Of a stretch of 64,000 bases of DNA, positions 8,610 through 17,657 are shown one piece after another. The DNA lies in assembly GCA_002327445.1 (NCBI GenBank), contig DCWA01000005.1:24862-88861 (forward strand), read 5' to 3'. Numbering within the stretch: position 1 is the first letter of the stretch; every line of letters begins with the position of its first letter. A program made the translations under genes and the position numbers. The DNA is from Desulfobacteraceae bacterium UBA2174 (GTDB taxonomy: Bacteria; Desulfobacterota; Desulfobacteria; Desulfobacterales; UBA2174). Under the pieces are notes generated by a model. That model saw only the letters and a list, made by a program, of their open reading frames with translations, had not been told where the DNA came from and ran no database searches.

Positions 8610-9198
8610 GATTCAACCTCCGGGGGTTTGGGGTGCGTTCTGGGTGCTGAACGGATGACGGCGTGCACCCGAATGGTCACCATACCCTGACAAGTTTGTA
8701 AAAATTTGCAGCTGCCACAGCGAACACAGGGGGCAACCCATTCGATTTTCTTGTTTATTCTCCGCAGCCGCCGTAAACCCAGCGGCGATTAACTTTTTAA
8801 AAATTAATCATACCATCATTTGCCGTAAAATGGCAGGTTTCGAGTATCCGGGGGGCGCATGCCGGCCCCCCCGAAGTCATTCCAAGCAACGCGACGAGGG
8901 ATCTCCCCGAATCGGCCCCCACTTGCCGGCGGATTCCCTTCGCAGATTCCTCGCTGACGCTCGGAATGACAGCGGCAGGAGGTTGGCATCCGGTGGAGTC
9001 GTCGTTTCACTATTCATGCTTGATGACATCAACTTTCAATATACGAGCCCCGCGACGAGGAATCTCTTCGAGTGTGTCGCCACCTCCCGCCGGATTTCCT
9101 CCGCAGAGTCCTCACCCCGCCCGGCGGGGACTGGAAGGGCAAGGGAAAAGGCGATCGGAAGGACAGCAACCGCCCCTTGGCGCTAAACGGGAAATAAA
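8610..9198. other. Gene-free gap holding dispersed-repeat copies
   Basis: 589 bases between the divergent CBS and radical SAM genes. The first 210 bases are AT-richer and probably hold the promoters, but I could not fix one. A complete copy of the TGTCAT-type element lies at 8875-8971 and a degraded one at about 9049-9115. No protein or RNA gene is recognisable. Confidence 0.7.
8875..8971. repeat. Dispersed TGTCATYCCGA...TCGGAATGACA element
   Basis: The left end AGTCATTCC and the right end TCGGAATGACA (8961-8971) are inverted relative to each other. The interior has the family landmarks ACGCGACGAGGGATCTC and GATTCCTCGC. The left-end GAGGAG seen in other copies is reduced here. Confidence 0.75.
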
Positions 9199-10155
9199 AT
9201 GAACGATGCCATAGAATATGCATCTTGGGTGGATCGCCTGGGCTGCTGCGAGGGGTGCCCGCGCCGCTGCCGGGTGAACCGCCTTGCCGGAGAGCTCGGA
9301 TTCTGCCGGGTGGACGCCGGGATTCCCGTGGCCCATATCGGCCTGCATTTCGGCGAAGAGCCGCCCATTTCGGGCACCCGGGGCTCCGGGACGATCTTTT
9401 TCGCCGGCTGCAACCTGCGCTGCGTGTTTTGCCAGAACAGCCAGATCAGCCAGGAGACACCGCCGGAGCGCTTCCGGCGCCTCACCCCGGCGGCCCTGGC
9501 CGTGGAGATGCGGCGGCTTCAGGACCGGGGGGCGCACAACATCAACTTCGTCTCCCCATCCCACATGATCTTCCAGATGGCCGAGGCCATCCGGCTCGCC
9601 CGGCAGGCCGGCCTCGTGATCCCGGTGGTCTACAACACCAACGGGTACGATTCGGTGGCGGCGTTGCGGCAAATCCGCGGCCTGGTGGACATCTACCTGC
9701 CGGATCTCAAGTACCTGGACAACGCTCCGGGCAAACGGTTTTCCGGGGTGGACGACTATGCCGACGTCGTCCCCGGCGTGCTGCAGGAGATGCTGGATCA
9801 GGTCGGCTGCCTGAGTCTGGATGACGATGGCCTGGCGGTACGCGGGGTCCTGGTGCGCCACCTCGTGCTGCCCGGTTGCCTGGAGGACAGCCGGCGATGC
9901 CTCGACTTTCTGGCGCGACTGTCCCCGGACATCCCCGTGAGCATCATGGCCCAGTACGCGCCCCGGCACCGGGCCGACGCTTATCCGGAAATCAACCGGC
10001 GCCTGTCCGAGGCGGAATACGACCAGATCGTGGACCATGCACTGCGTCTGGGGCTGGAAAACGCCTTCATCCAGGAACTGGACGCCGCCGATCGTTACCT
10101 TCCCGATTTCGCCCGCAACGATCCCTTCGGCGATGCCCCTTCGGCCCCCGATTGA
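9199..10155 (+). CDS. PflX-like radical SAM protein
   Basis: A 318-residue radical SAM enzyme with the cluster motif CNLRCVFC near residue 75 and an earlier cysteine cluster CCEGCPRRC (residues 15-23) that may hold a second metal site. The sequence resembles the 'putative pyruvate-formate-lyase activating enzyme' PflX family (segments such as NINFVSPSHM, VYNTNGYD and DIYLPDLKY), whose true substrate is not established. It is a soluble enzyme that would cleave SAM with a 4Fe-4S cluster. No glycyl radical enzyme lies nearby, so an activase role is not supported by context. It is convergent with the SGNH hydrolase, with a 22-bp gap. Confidence 0.87.
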   Translation: MNDAIEYASWVDRLGCCEGCPRRCRVNRLAGELGFCRVDAGIPVAHIGLHFGEEPPISGTRGSGTIFFAGCNLRCVFCQNSQISQETPPERFRRLTPAALAVEMRRLQDRGAHNINFVSPSHMIFQMAEAIRLARQAGLVIPVVYNTNGYDSVAALRQIRGLVDIYLPDLKYLDNAPGKRFSGVDDYADVVPGVLQEMLDQVGCLSLDDDGLAVRGVLVRHLVLPGCLEDSRRCLDFLARLSPDIPVSIMAQYAPRHRADAYPEINRRLSEAEYDQIVDHALRLGLENAFIQELDAADRYLPDFARNDPFGDAPSAPD

Positions 10156-10163
10156 CCCCGAAA

Positions 10164-10208
10164 TCCCTTCAGTCCCTTCAGTCTTTTTTGTCCCTTGGGT
10201 CCTTTCTC
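10164..10208. repeat. 9-bp-period tandem array running into the SGNH gene
   Basis: Five 9-base units: TCCCTTCAG twice, TCTTTTTTG, TCCCTTGGG and TCCTTTCTC. The last three lie inside the minus-strand coding sequence of the SGNH hydrolase and encode its charged tail RKDPRDKKD. Confidence 0.75.
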
Positions 10209-10780
10209 GAAGAGGAAGGCAGCCTCCGGATGACACCAATCACCGCCGGCCGGATATGGGCGCAGATGGCGCGGTAGCCCTCGGCGTTGGGGTGCAGGCC
10301 GTCGTACTGTACCCGGTTCGGGACAGCCCATAGCGGAGCGGTAAAGTCGGCAATCAGCGGAATGCGGAAGGCTTGGGCGACGGCGGGGTAGATGGCGGCA
10401 AAGGCGGTTTCGGTTTCCGGGTCACCCAGGGGCGGCATTTGCATACCGGCCAAGGCCACCGGAATTCGCCAGCTCACCAGGTGCTGGACGATGGCGCCCA
10501 GGTCGGCCTGGATGCGCTCCGGCCAGCGTCCCATCAGAATATCGTTGACTCCGATTTCCAGGATCACCAGATCCGGGGACCAGCCGGGAATGGTGTCCAG
10601 ACGGGCCAGCACCCCCCGGCAGGTATCGCCGCTGACACCGAGATTGATCAGTCGGCAGGCGATGCCGTCATCTTCCAGCATCTGCTGGAGGACATACGGA
10701 TAAGCATCCCCCGGGGCCACCCCGAATCCTTCGGTGAGGCTGTCGCCCAGGGCCACGATATGAAGCGGTGCGGTATCCAT
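10178..10780 (-). CDS. TesA-like SGNH/GDSL esterase
   Basis: A 200-residue GDSL hydrolase. The catalytic serine is in GDSLTEG (block I), followed by LGVSGDT (block II), GVNDIL (block III) and DGLHPN with catalytic Asp and His (block V). The family comprises arylesterases, thioesterases and lysophospholipases such as E. coli TesA. The usual signal peptide of TesA is missing here, so a cytoplasmic location is likely. The last nine residues are encoded by a 9-bp tandem array and are probably a recent extension. The minus-strand upstream region is occupied by a repeat copy. Confidence 0.87.
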   Translation of the reverse strand: MDTAPLHIVALGDSLTEGFGVAPGDAYPYVLQQMLEDDGIACRLINLGVSGDTCRGVLARLDTIPGWSPDLVILEIGVNDILMGRWPERIQADLGAIVQHLVSWRIPVALAGMQMPPLGDPETETAFAAIYPAVAQAFRIPLIADFTAPLWAVPNRVQYDGLHPNAEGYRAICAHIRPAVIGVIRRLPSSSRKDPRDKKD

Positions 10781-10816
10781 GGGTTACCCCGAAAAAAGAT
10801 GATGAAATCCTGGCCG

Positions 10817-10955
10817 TCATGCCAAAGTTTCTGTCTTCTGAAAAGACAAAAAAGTGAATTCGCCGTCAGGGAGGGCTTGCTTGCGGACGGCGGCGGTACG
10901 GTTCTCGACGAGTGTTCTGCCATTTTTCAGCCATCTGAAACCACCGGGGCGGCCA
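10817..10955. repeat. Copy of the GF-K/R-WLK repeat family
   Basis: Contains TTTCAGCCATCTGAAA and the ACGGCGGCGGTACGG stretch found in similar form at 20771-20899 and 21317-21445. Read on the minus strand it translates as GGFRWLKNGRT and then an open frame to a stop at 10817. There is no obvious start or ribosome-binding site of its own, so I treat it as a repeat and not a gene. Confidence 0.55.
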
Positions 10956-10968
10956 GGGAATATGGGGC

Positions 10969-11625
10969 TTACAACCCCAGATCGGCGTTGACCGGGATTA
11001 CCTTGATGCGGCCCGGCGGGTAGGACTTTTCGGCGATGGGCCACGTGTTGCATATGCGGTGGGGGCTGTTGCAGTCGATGCAGCGGCCGGTTTTGCGGCA
11101 GGGCGTTTGCCAGCCCTCGTGGCGGATGGCGTTGAGGGGGGCCGCGTAGTGTTTTACTCGCTCCATGGCCCGGGCAAGATCCGGCACGATTTTGTTCCGG
11201 CCCACCACGATCACCACGTGGCGGGGACCGAAGGTGATGCCGCCGGTGCGATTGCCGACCATGTCGAGATTGACGAGTTGGCCGGCTTCGGTCACGGCGT
11301 TGGAGCCGGTGAGAAACAGATCCACCAGCAAGGCTTCGCGCCGGCGCGCCATGACCGTTTCCCGGGATGCCCCGCGATCGAAGGTCTCGATGAACGAGAC
11401 GCCGGCATCCTGGCGCAGATCGTCCAGGATGCCGGTGGCCAGCAGGGTCATGGAGTCGCCCCGGGAGGCGCTGCGCACATCCAGTTGCGGCCGGATGGTT
11501 TCCGAAAAGAGCCGCCGCGCCGAGTGGAGGTCTTGGGCGACGAAGGCCTCGAAGCGGTTGGACGCCAGCGCCTTGCGGCACGATTCTAAGCGAAGTTGCC
11601 AGAAACGGTCCACCGTGGTGGGCAT
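10969..11625 (-). CDS. LUD-domain (DUF162) protein with C-terminal cysteine cluster
   Basis: A 218-residue protein of the lactate-utilisation LUD family (LutC/YkgG-like fold). The core shows LTGSNAVTEAGQLVN and GPRHVVIVVGRNKIV, the hallmark of this family. The C-terminus carries a cysteine motif C-x4-GRC-x2-C-x6-C (CRKTGRCIDC, then ICNTW), which could hold an iron-sulfur cluster; classical LutC lacks it. In lactate oxidation LUD proteins work with LutA and LutB, which are not present nearby, so this may be a stand-alone subtype. Function is therefore only inferred at family level. The next gene downstream on this strand is the SGNH hydrolase, beyond the repeat copy. Confidence 0.82.
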   Translation of the reverse strand: MPTTVDRFWQLRLESCRKALASNRFEAFVAQDLHSARRLFSETIRPQLDVRSASRGDSMTLLATGILDDLRQDAGVSFIETFDRGASRETVMARRREALLVDLFLTGSNAVTEAGQLVNLDMVGNRTGGITFGPRHVVIVVGRNKIVPDLARAMERVKHYAAPLNAIRHEGWQTPCRKTGRCIDCNSPHRICNTWPIAEKSYPPGRIKVIPVNADLGL

Positions 11626-11837
11626 AAACCGATCCTTTCAACAGTGCGGATAACTGCCATTAGACGGCCCGAGACCAGCTCCTTTCTCGCCGGTCAAAGG
11701 TTATCCTCTTTTCTCTGCTAGGAGTGGATGTTGCTATCCGGCGGCTTTCATGTTATCCGCGCAAAATCCTGATTAAAGATTATTGTTGGTGTCTACAAGA
11801 TGCCATCCTTTTTTAGTCATAAGGCAAGGCGCTGAAA

Positions 11838-14516
11838 TTGGAAATTTCCGGCGAAGGTCAACAAGACGAATCTGAGGAAAAAGCATCGGATTGCTTCGCC
11901 AGTTCGATCCTTGACGCTCTCACGGCCCACATTGCCGTTCTGGACGAAAACGGTACGATTGTCGCGGTGAACAAGGCCTGGCGTGACTTCGCGGCGGCCA
12001 ATCCGCCGGTGACCGGCAACGTGTGCCAAGGATCCGACTATCTGGCTGTCTGCAATGCCGCCGAGGGTGAAGATCGGCTCCAGGCACTGGCTTTTTCCGA
12101 AGGCATCCGGGAGGTGATGGAGGGACGGCAAAAAGTTTTCACTCTAGAATACCCCTGCCACTCCCCGGCGGAAAAGCGGTGGTTTGCCGGACGCGTCACC
12201 CGTTTTGCCGGCCCGGAATCGGTGCGGATCGTCGTGGCCCACGAGAATATCACCGATCGCAAACTGGCCGAAGATGATCTGAAGCATTACCGCGAGCATC
12301 TGGAGGAGCTGATCGAGGCCCGCACGGCCGAGCTGGAAGAAAAGAACGCTCAGATTGTCAGGCAGGTGGCTCAGCGGGAACGCGCCGAGAAAGCCATCCG
12401 CGAAAGCGAGGAACGTTTTCGTACCCTGGTGGACCTGGCACCGGATATCATCTACCGGCTCAACGCCGATGGCACCATCGATTTCATCTCCCCGGCGGTG
12501 CGGCAGTTGGGATACGAGCCCGAGGATCTGATCGGCGTTTCCTTCGAAACCCTGTTGCATCCGGACGACCGTCCCGGAATGCGCCACATCATGGTGGAAA
12601 AGCGCATCGGTGAGCGACGCACCCGGAACATCGAGGTCCGCCTGCTCAACAAGGCCCACGAGGACCGGACTTACACCCTGAATTATGTCTTCATCGAACT
12701 TTCCGCCCGTGGATTATGGAACGTTCCGGACGAAGAGATCAATCGCTCCGATAAACAGTTTCTCTACACCCTGGGCGTGGCCCACGACATCACGGCCCAA
12801 AAGCTTCTTGAATGGGAGCTGCGGGAAAAGGAAAAGGGGCTCGCCCTGCTTAAAAACGTCGCTTCGGCGGCCAATGCGGCGGCCACGGTGGACGACGTAC
12901 TCAGGGTGGCCGTGGAGGGGATCGCCTGTCATATCGGTTGGCCGGTGGGGCATGTCTATGTCAGGGACGACGAAACCCCCGGCGTGATGAAACCGACGGA
13001 CATCTGGTATCTTGAAGACGAGGAACGGTTCCGGTCCTTCGTGGCGCTCACCGCCCGAACGGTGTTTTTTCCCGGTCAGGGGATGATCGGGGCGGTTTGG
13101 CAGAGCAGGAAACCGATGTGCGTCGAAGACCTTGCCGGGAATCCGAACTTTTTGCGCAAGGCGTTCGATGAACATCTTCCCGTTCGGGGCGCCTTCGGTT
13201 TTCCGGTGATGGTGAACGGAGAGGTCAACGCCATTCTGGAATTTTTTTCACCCCGTTCGGAAAAGCCGGAGCCACGGCTGATGGCGCTGATGGCGGAAAT
13301 CGGCGAAGAGCTCGGCATTGTTCTCCATCGTAAAAAAACGGAAGAAACGCTTAAGAAATTGTCCCGCGCCATCGAGCAGAGTCCCGCTACGGTGGTCATC
13401 ACGGACATGCGGGGCAGAATCCAGTATGTCAATCCGGTGTTTTCCACCCTGACCGGCTACGCGGCCGAAGAGGTCATCGGCAAGACGCCGCGGATGGTGA
13501 AATCCGGTTTTCATTCAAAAAGTTTCTACCAGGAGCTGTGGGAGACGATCCGCTCCGGCCGGCAGTGGAACGGCAAGATCTGCAACCGCAAGAAAAACGG
13601 GGAGATCTACTGGGAACAGACGTCGATTTCGCCGGTGCGCAACGAGCACGGCGAGATCACCCATTTCGTGGCCGTCAAGGAGGACATTACCAAGCTGCTG
13701 GAGTACGAAGCGGAGCTGAAACAGGCCAAGGAAAGCGCGGAGTCTGCCAACCGCGCAAAATCGGATTTTTTGGCCAGCATGTCACACGAACTCAGGACGC
13801 CGCTGAACGCGATCATCGGCTTTTCCGAGGTGATCAAGGAGCAGTATTTCGGCCCCCTGACGGAAAAGCAGGAGGAGTACGTCACCGATATCCTCAACAG
13901 CGGCAAGCATCTGCTGGATCTGATCAACGATATTCTCGATCTGTCGAAGATCGAGGCGGGCAAGATGGTGCTGGAGCTTTCCCCGGTGCCGATTGCCGCC
14001 CTGGTGCGTAGCGGTTTGACCATGGTGAGGGGAAAAGCCGCCAAACACGGCATCTCACTGGACCTGGAGATCGAGTCGGCACTCGAAGAGATCCAGATCC
14101 CGGCTGACGAGCGGAAGCTCAAGCAGGTGTTGTTCAATTTGCTCTGCAACGCGGTAAAATTCACTCCGGACGGCGGGGCTGTCCGCCTGGCGGTGCGGCG
14201 CCGGGCCGGCGGCGATGTTGTTTCCAGTGCCGCCACCGGGGCCGATCTGCTCGAAATTTCGGTCTCCGACACCGGCATTGGCGTTGAGCCGGCCGATCAG
14301 GAGAAAATATTCGAACCTTTTTACCAGGTCGGCCAGGGGCAAACGAACAAACCACCAGGCACCGGTTTGGGACTTCCCGTGAGCCGGGAGTTGGTCGAGC
14401 TGCACGGTGGCATCCTGCGGGTGCAAAGCCGGGGGAAAAACCAGGGCAGTACGTTCCTGTTGACCATTCCCATCGACGGCACTGAAATTCCTGAAAAAAC
14501 GATCGGCGAAGCTTGA
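11838..14516 (+). CDS. Multi-PAS/GAF hybrid-free sensor histidine kinase
   Basis: An 892-residue soluble kinase with no membrane segment. Order: PAS-like domain (about 25-130), coiled coil (about 145-195, rich in E, R and A), PAS (195-330), GAF (about 335-500), PAS/PAC (505-630), HisKA with phospho-acceptor H650 in SMSHELRTP, and HATPase_c with N box LFNLLCNAVKF, DTGIGV and GTGLGL. The start is a TTG at 11838 after AAGGCAAGG; the exact start is uncertain. It is followed 15 bp later by a lone receiver and then an HD-GYP regulator, so the phosphate probably passes to these. The signal is unknown; GAF plus PAS suggests an intracellular ligand or redox cue. Confidence 0.9.
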   Translation: MEISGEGQQDESEEKASDCFASSILDALTAHIAVLDENGTIVAVNKAWRDFAAANPPVTGNVCQGSDYLAVCNAAEGEDRLQALAFSEGIREVMEGRQKVFTLEYPCHSPAEKRWFAGRVTRFAGPESVRIVVAHENITDRKLAEDDLKHYREHLEELIEARTAELEEKNAQIVRQVAQRERAEKAIRESEERFRTLVDLAPDIIYRLNADGTIDFISPAVRQLGYEPEDLIGVSFETLLHPDDRPGMRHIMVEKRIGERRTRNIEVRLLNKAHEDRTYTLNYVFIELSARGLWNVPDEEINRSDKQFLYTLGVAHDITAQKLLEWELREKEKGLALLKNVASAANAAATVDDVLRVAVEGIACHIGWPVGHVYVRDDETPGVMKPTDIWYLEDEERFRSFVALTARTVFFPGQGMIGAVWQSRKPMCVEDLAGNPNFLRKAFDEHLPVRGAFGFPVMVNGEVNAILEFFSPRSEKPEPRLMALMAEIGEELGIVLHRKKTEETLKKLSRAIEQSPATVVITDMRGRIQYVNPVFSTLTGYAAEEVIGKTPRMVKSGFHSKSFYQELWETIRSGRQWNGKICNRKKNGEIYWEQTSISPVRNEHGEITHFVAVKEDITKLLEYEAELKQAKESAESANRAKSDFLASMSHELRTPLNAIIGFSEVIKEQYFGPLTEKQEEYVTDILNSGKHLLDLINDILDLSKIEAGKMVLELSPVPIAALVRSGLTMVRGKAAKHGISLDLEIESALEEIQIPADERKLKQVLFNLLCNAVKFTPDGGAVRLAVRRRAGGDVVSSAATGADLLEISVSDTGIGVEPADQEKIFEPFYQVGQGQTNKPPGTGLGLPVSRELVELHGGILRVQSRGKNQGSTFLLTIPIDGTEIPEKTIGEA

Positions 14517-14531
14517 CGGATTGGAGGCCCA

Positions 14532-14948
14532 ATGGGCGGAAGTGAAAAAAAATCGATTCTCATTGTGGAAGACGAACCACAGAATCGTAAGTTGTTTCGG
14601 GATGTGCTGGAATTTCATGGATATGCCACCATCGAAGCGGCCGATGGCCGCAAGGGCGTCGAGATGGCGAACCAGCTCGCCCCCGATTTGATCCTGATGG
14701 ACATGGGGCTGCCGGGGATGAACGGCATCGAGGCCACCCGCGTCCTTATCGGCGCCGAGGCCACGCGCCGCATTCCCATCGTGGCCATCACCGCCTTTGC
14801 CATGCCCGGAGACAGGGAGAAAATTTTAGAGGCGGGCTGCCGGGACTACATTGCCAAGCCGATCCATATTCCCGATCTGTTGAACAAGGTGGCCGAGTAC
14901 CTGGGAAGCGAACCTTCGCCGGTTGCCGACGGAGAAGACCATGGGTGA
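14532..14948 (+). CDS. Single-domain response regulator (DivK-like)
   Basis: A 138-residue receiver domain with no output domain. The acidic pocket is ED in VEDEP, the phospho-acceptor is D57 in LILMDMGLPG, and the conserved lysine is K109 in IAKPI. It is a phospho-relay or protein-protein switch of the DivK/CheY type. The gene sits between the histidine kinase and the HD-GYP regulator and overlaps the latter by 8 bases, so translation is probably coupled. Confidence 0.93.
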   Translation: MGGSEKKSILIVEDEPQNRKLFRDVLEFHGYATIEAADGRKGVEMANQLAPDLILMDMGLPGMNGIEATRVLIGAEATRRIPIVAITAFAMPGDREKILEAGCRDYIAKPIHIPDLLNKVAEYLGSEPSPVADGEDHG

Positions 14949-16050
14949 AAAATCCAAAATCCTGGTGGTGGATGACGAAGATCGCAACCTGCGTCTCATG
15001 GAAGCCATGCTGTTGCCGTTGGGCTACGAGATTCTGATGGCCCGCGACGGCCAGGAGGCGATTGAAACGTTGGGCACCCAAGCGGTGGACCTCATTTTGC
15101 TCGACTTGATGATGCCCCGCATGGACGGCTTCGAGGCGGCCCGGCGGATCAAGGCCGATCCGGATACCCGGATCGTTCCCGTCGTCATCGTGACGGCGCT
15201 TCACGATGTCCAGGACCGGGTGCGGGCCCTGGAGGCCGGCGCGGACGATTTTCTCACCAAGCCGGTGGAAAAGACCGAACTGCGGGCACGGGTGGCGTCG
15301 CTGCTGAAGGTCAAAGCTTACAACGATCACGTGCGCAACTACCAACGGGAGCTTGAAGCCGAGGTGGAGCGGCGCACCCGGGACCTGAAAAAAGCCTTTG
15401 AAAAGATCAAGTCGGCTTCCCTGGAAACCGTTTACCGGCTGACCCGGGCCGCCGAGTACAAGGATGAGGACACCGGCGCTCACATCCAGCGCATGAGCAA
15501 CTACGCCGCCGCCATCGGTCGGGTGATGGGGCTGAACGAAAAGGTGACCGAGACGCTTCTCTACGCCGCCCCGATGCACGATATCGGCAAGATCGGCATC
15601 CCCGACCGGGTTTTGCTCAAACCGGGCAAACTGGACCCGGACGAGTGGGAGATCATGAAAACCCACACCCTGATCGGCGCCAGCATCCTCGAAGGATCCA
15701 CCATCGGCTTTATCCGGTTGGGCGAGGTTATCGCGCTGACCCACCACGAAAAATGGGACGGCAGCGGTTATCCCCGGGGATTGAAAGGCAATGAGATTCC
15801 CCTGGTGGGGCGTATCGTGGCCATCGCCGATGTCTTCGATGCGCTGACCAGCAAACGGCCCTACAAGGAAGCCTTCTCCCTGGAAAAATCATACGAGATC
15901 ATCCGGGCCGGTCGTGGCGGTCATTTCGACCCCGCCGTGGTGGACGCCTTTTTCTCCATCACCGACCGGTTGCTGGCCATCAAGGAACGATTCAGCGAAG
16001 AAGGGGAAAGCGCTCCGGAGTCGATGTGGCCGGCGCTGCAAAGGGCCTGA
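14941..16050 (+). CDS. Response regulator with HD-GYP c-di-GMP phosphodiesterase domain
   Basis: 369 residues when started at ATG 14941, which has GGAG seven bases upstream; a TTG 18 bases earlier is less likely. Receiver domain (1-125; DD pair in VVDDED and Asp in LILLDLMMP), a helical linker (about 125-165), then HD-GYP. The latter shows the HD pair in MHDIGKIGIPD, HHEKWDGSGYP (the GYP motif) and ADVFDAL. The family hydrolyses cyclic di-GMP, so the operon links a kinase to c-di-GMP turnover. The 3' end overlaps the convergent M48 protease gene by 59 bases. Confidence 0.93.
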   Translation: MGEKSKILVVDDEDRNLRLMEAMLLPLGYEILMARDGQEAIETLGTQAVDLILLDLMMPRMDGFEAARRIKADPDTRIVPVVIVTALHDVQDRVRALEAGADDFLTKPVEKTELRARVASLLKVKAYNDHVRNYQRELEAEVERRTRDLKKAFEKIKSASLETVYRLTRAAEYKDEDTGAHIQRMSNYAAAIGRVMGLNEKVTETLLYAAPMHDIGKIGIPDRVLLKPGKLDPDEWEIMKTHTLIGASILEGSTIGFIRLGEVIALTHHEKWDGSGYPRGLKGNEIPLVGRIVAIADVFDALTSKRPYKEAFSLEKSYEIIRAGRGGHFDPAVVDAFFSITDRLLAIKERFSEEGESAPESMWPALQRA

Positions 16051-17563
16051 ATCGACCTGTTCCAATCGTTGCCGAAAAACTTCGGGAAGGGGATAGTCGG
16101 GGAAAACTCGACCGATCCGGCGCGGCTTTGCTGTCGGCCTCCTTGTCGTCCGGATGAGGGTCGCCGATCCGTTTCAGAATATCGCGGATCTGCTCCCGGC
16201 GCATGTCGCTGTCAATGCCCTCCAGGGCGCGAACCAGGTGGAAGCGGGCGTTTTTCAGGTCCCGCTCGGCCCAGTGGTAAAGGCCGATATGGTAGTGGGC
16301 TTCGGGCAGGCGTCCGGCCCGGCCCAGACTCTGGCCGAGAAAATAGCGCGCTTCGAGGTAATCGGGGTGGCGGGCCACCAGAACGTCCAGGTGGCGCACC
16401 GCCTCCTGTTCGCGGCCCGTCTCGAACAAGGTGCGTCCAAGGTAGAAGAGGGCCTCCGGCGGCGCGGATCCGGTGGCGGCGACACCATCCAGTATTCCCA
16501 GGGCGTCTTCGTAGCGGCCGGTTTCAAAGTAGATGCGGCCCAGATCCTTTAAAAAATAGGGCTCCAGGGGGCGCTTGGCCAACGCCTGCCGCAGATGCGC
16601 CACGGCCTCCTCGGCGTTGCCGTTGCGGTTCAGCGCCAGCGCATATCCATAGTGGGCCATGGGGTCTTCGGGATTTTGCGCCACGGCACCGGCGTAGCGC
16701 TGCTCGGCGAGGGCCGGGTCCCCGTACATGGCGCTGACCCAGGTGTGAAACCGTTCGAACTGCGGATCGGCGGTCCGTGGAGGGGGCTGGGGCTCCTGCT
16801 GGATCCAGTTGTCGATGTAGGCCATGCGCTCCTCGACCCCCGGATGGGTCAGCAGGTAGGTGGGGATTTGCTGGGTGCCGTACCACTGGCGGCTGCGGAT
16901 CGTTCTGAGCCCTTCGAGCAGCCCCTGGCCGTTGTAGCCGGCCTTGGCGAGATTTTTCAGGCCCAACTGGTCGGCCTGGCGCTCGTCATCGCGGCTGTAG
17001 CTCAAGGCCAGGCTTTGGCCGGCCGCCAGGCTGCCCACCGTCAGGGCGCCGGCCGCTTCCCCGGCGCCGGCGCTCCCCAGCAGAACTCCGGCAATGGCGC
17101 CGGCCAGGGTCACGGCGCCGATCTTCTTGGAGCGCTCGATCTTTTGCGAGATGTGGCGGCAGACCACGTGGGCGATTTCGTGCCCGATGATCCCGGCCAG
17201 TTGGTCCTCGGTGCCGAGGGCCGCCACCAGACCGCTGTAGATGAAGATGTGGCCGGCCGGAGTGGCGAAGGCGTTGTACGAGGGATCGTCGAGCATGTAG
17301 AAATGGTATTCGAAGGGCTGGGGCGGCAGGGCTTTGAGCAACCGGCGCCCGATGTGGTCCAGGTAGTCGGTGACGAGGGGGTCGCGGACGATGTGGTAAT
17401 GGCGCAGCACCACGTTCATGAATTCCCGCGCCAACTCTTCTTCCGCCTGGACGGTGATGGCCCGGGCCACCGGTGTCCATACCGTCGCCAGGGTGAAGAC
17501 GATCACCAGGATCAGCGCGGCGGCACGGCGGCGCCCAGCTCGGGGTCGGAAAAGGCGAAGCAT
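15992..17563 (-). CDS. M48 metalloprotease with TPR repeats (BepA-like)
   Basis: A 523-residue exported protein. A signal peptide covers residues 1-35 (arginine-rich start, hydrophobic AAALILVIVFTLATV, then ARA). The zinc site is HEIAH at 128-132 with the third ligand expected near the DDERQADQLG segment. TPR repeats occupy about 290-470. BepA/YfgC proteins are periplasmic proteases and chaperones for outer-membrane protein assembly, and the domain order fits. The last 40 residues are low-complexity (Pro, Ser, Arg) and overlap the HD-GYP gene by 59 bases on the other strand, so this tail is probably not functional. It is divergent from parA, with a 94-bp gap. Confidence 0.88.
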   Translation of the reverse strand: MLRLFRPRAGRRRAAALILVIVFTLATVWTPVARAITVQAEEELAREFMNVVLRHYHIVRDPLVTDYLDHIGRRLLKALPPQPFEYHFYMLDDPSYNAFATPAGHIFIYSGLVAALGTEDQLAGIIGHEIAHVVCRHISQKIERSKKIGAVTLAGAIAGVLLGSAGAGEAAGALTVGSLAAGQSLALSYSRDDERQADQLGLKNLAKAGYNGQGLLEGLRTIRSRQWYGTQQIPTYLLTHPGVEERMAYIDNWIQQEPQPPPRTADPQFERFHTWVSAMYGDPALAEQRYAGAVAQNPEDPMAHYGYALALNRNGNAEEAVAHLRQALAKRPLEPYFLKDLGRIYFETGRYEDALGILDGVAATGSAPPEALFYLGRTLFETGREQEAVRHLDVLVARHPDYLEARYFLGQSLGRAGRLPEAHYHIGLYHWAERDLKNARFHLVRALEGIDSDMRREQIRDILKRIGDPHPDDKEADSKAAPDRSSFPRLSPSRSFSATIGTGRFRPFAAPATSTPERFPLLR

Positions 17564-17657
17564 ATTATTTTCCTTTTTAATTCAAAGGTTTGATGCAATT
17601 TCCACCCGCGTCTTGCAGCTTTCCAAATTCCTTGTTTTGTGTTAAAAGCGACTCATT

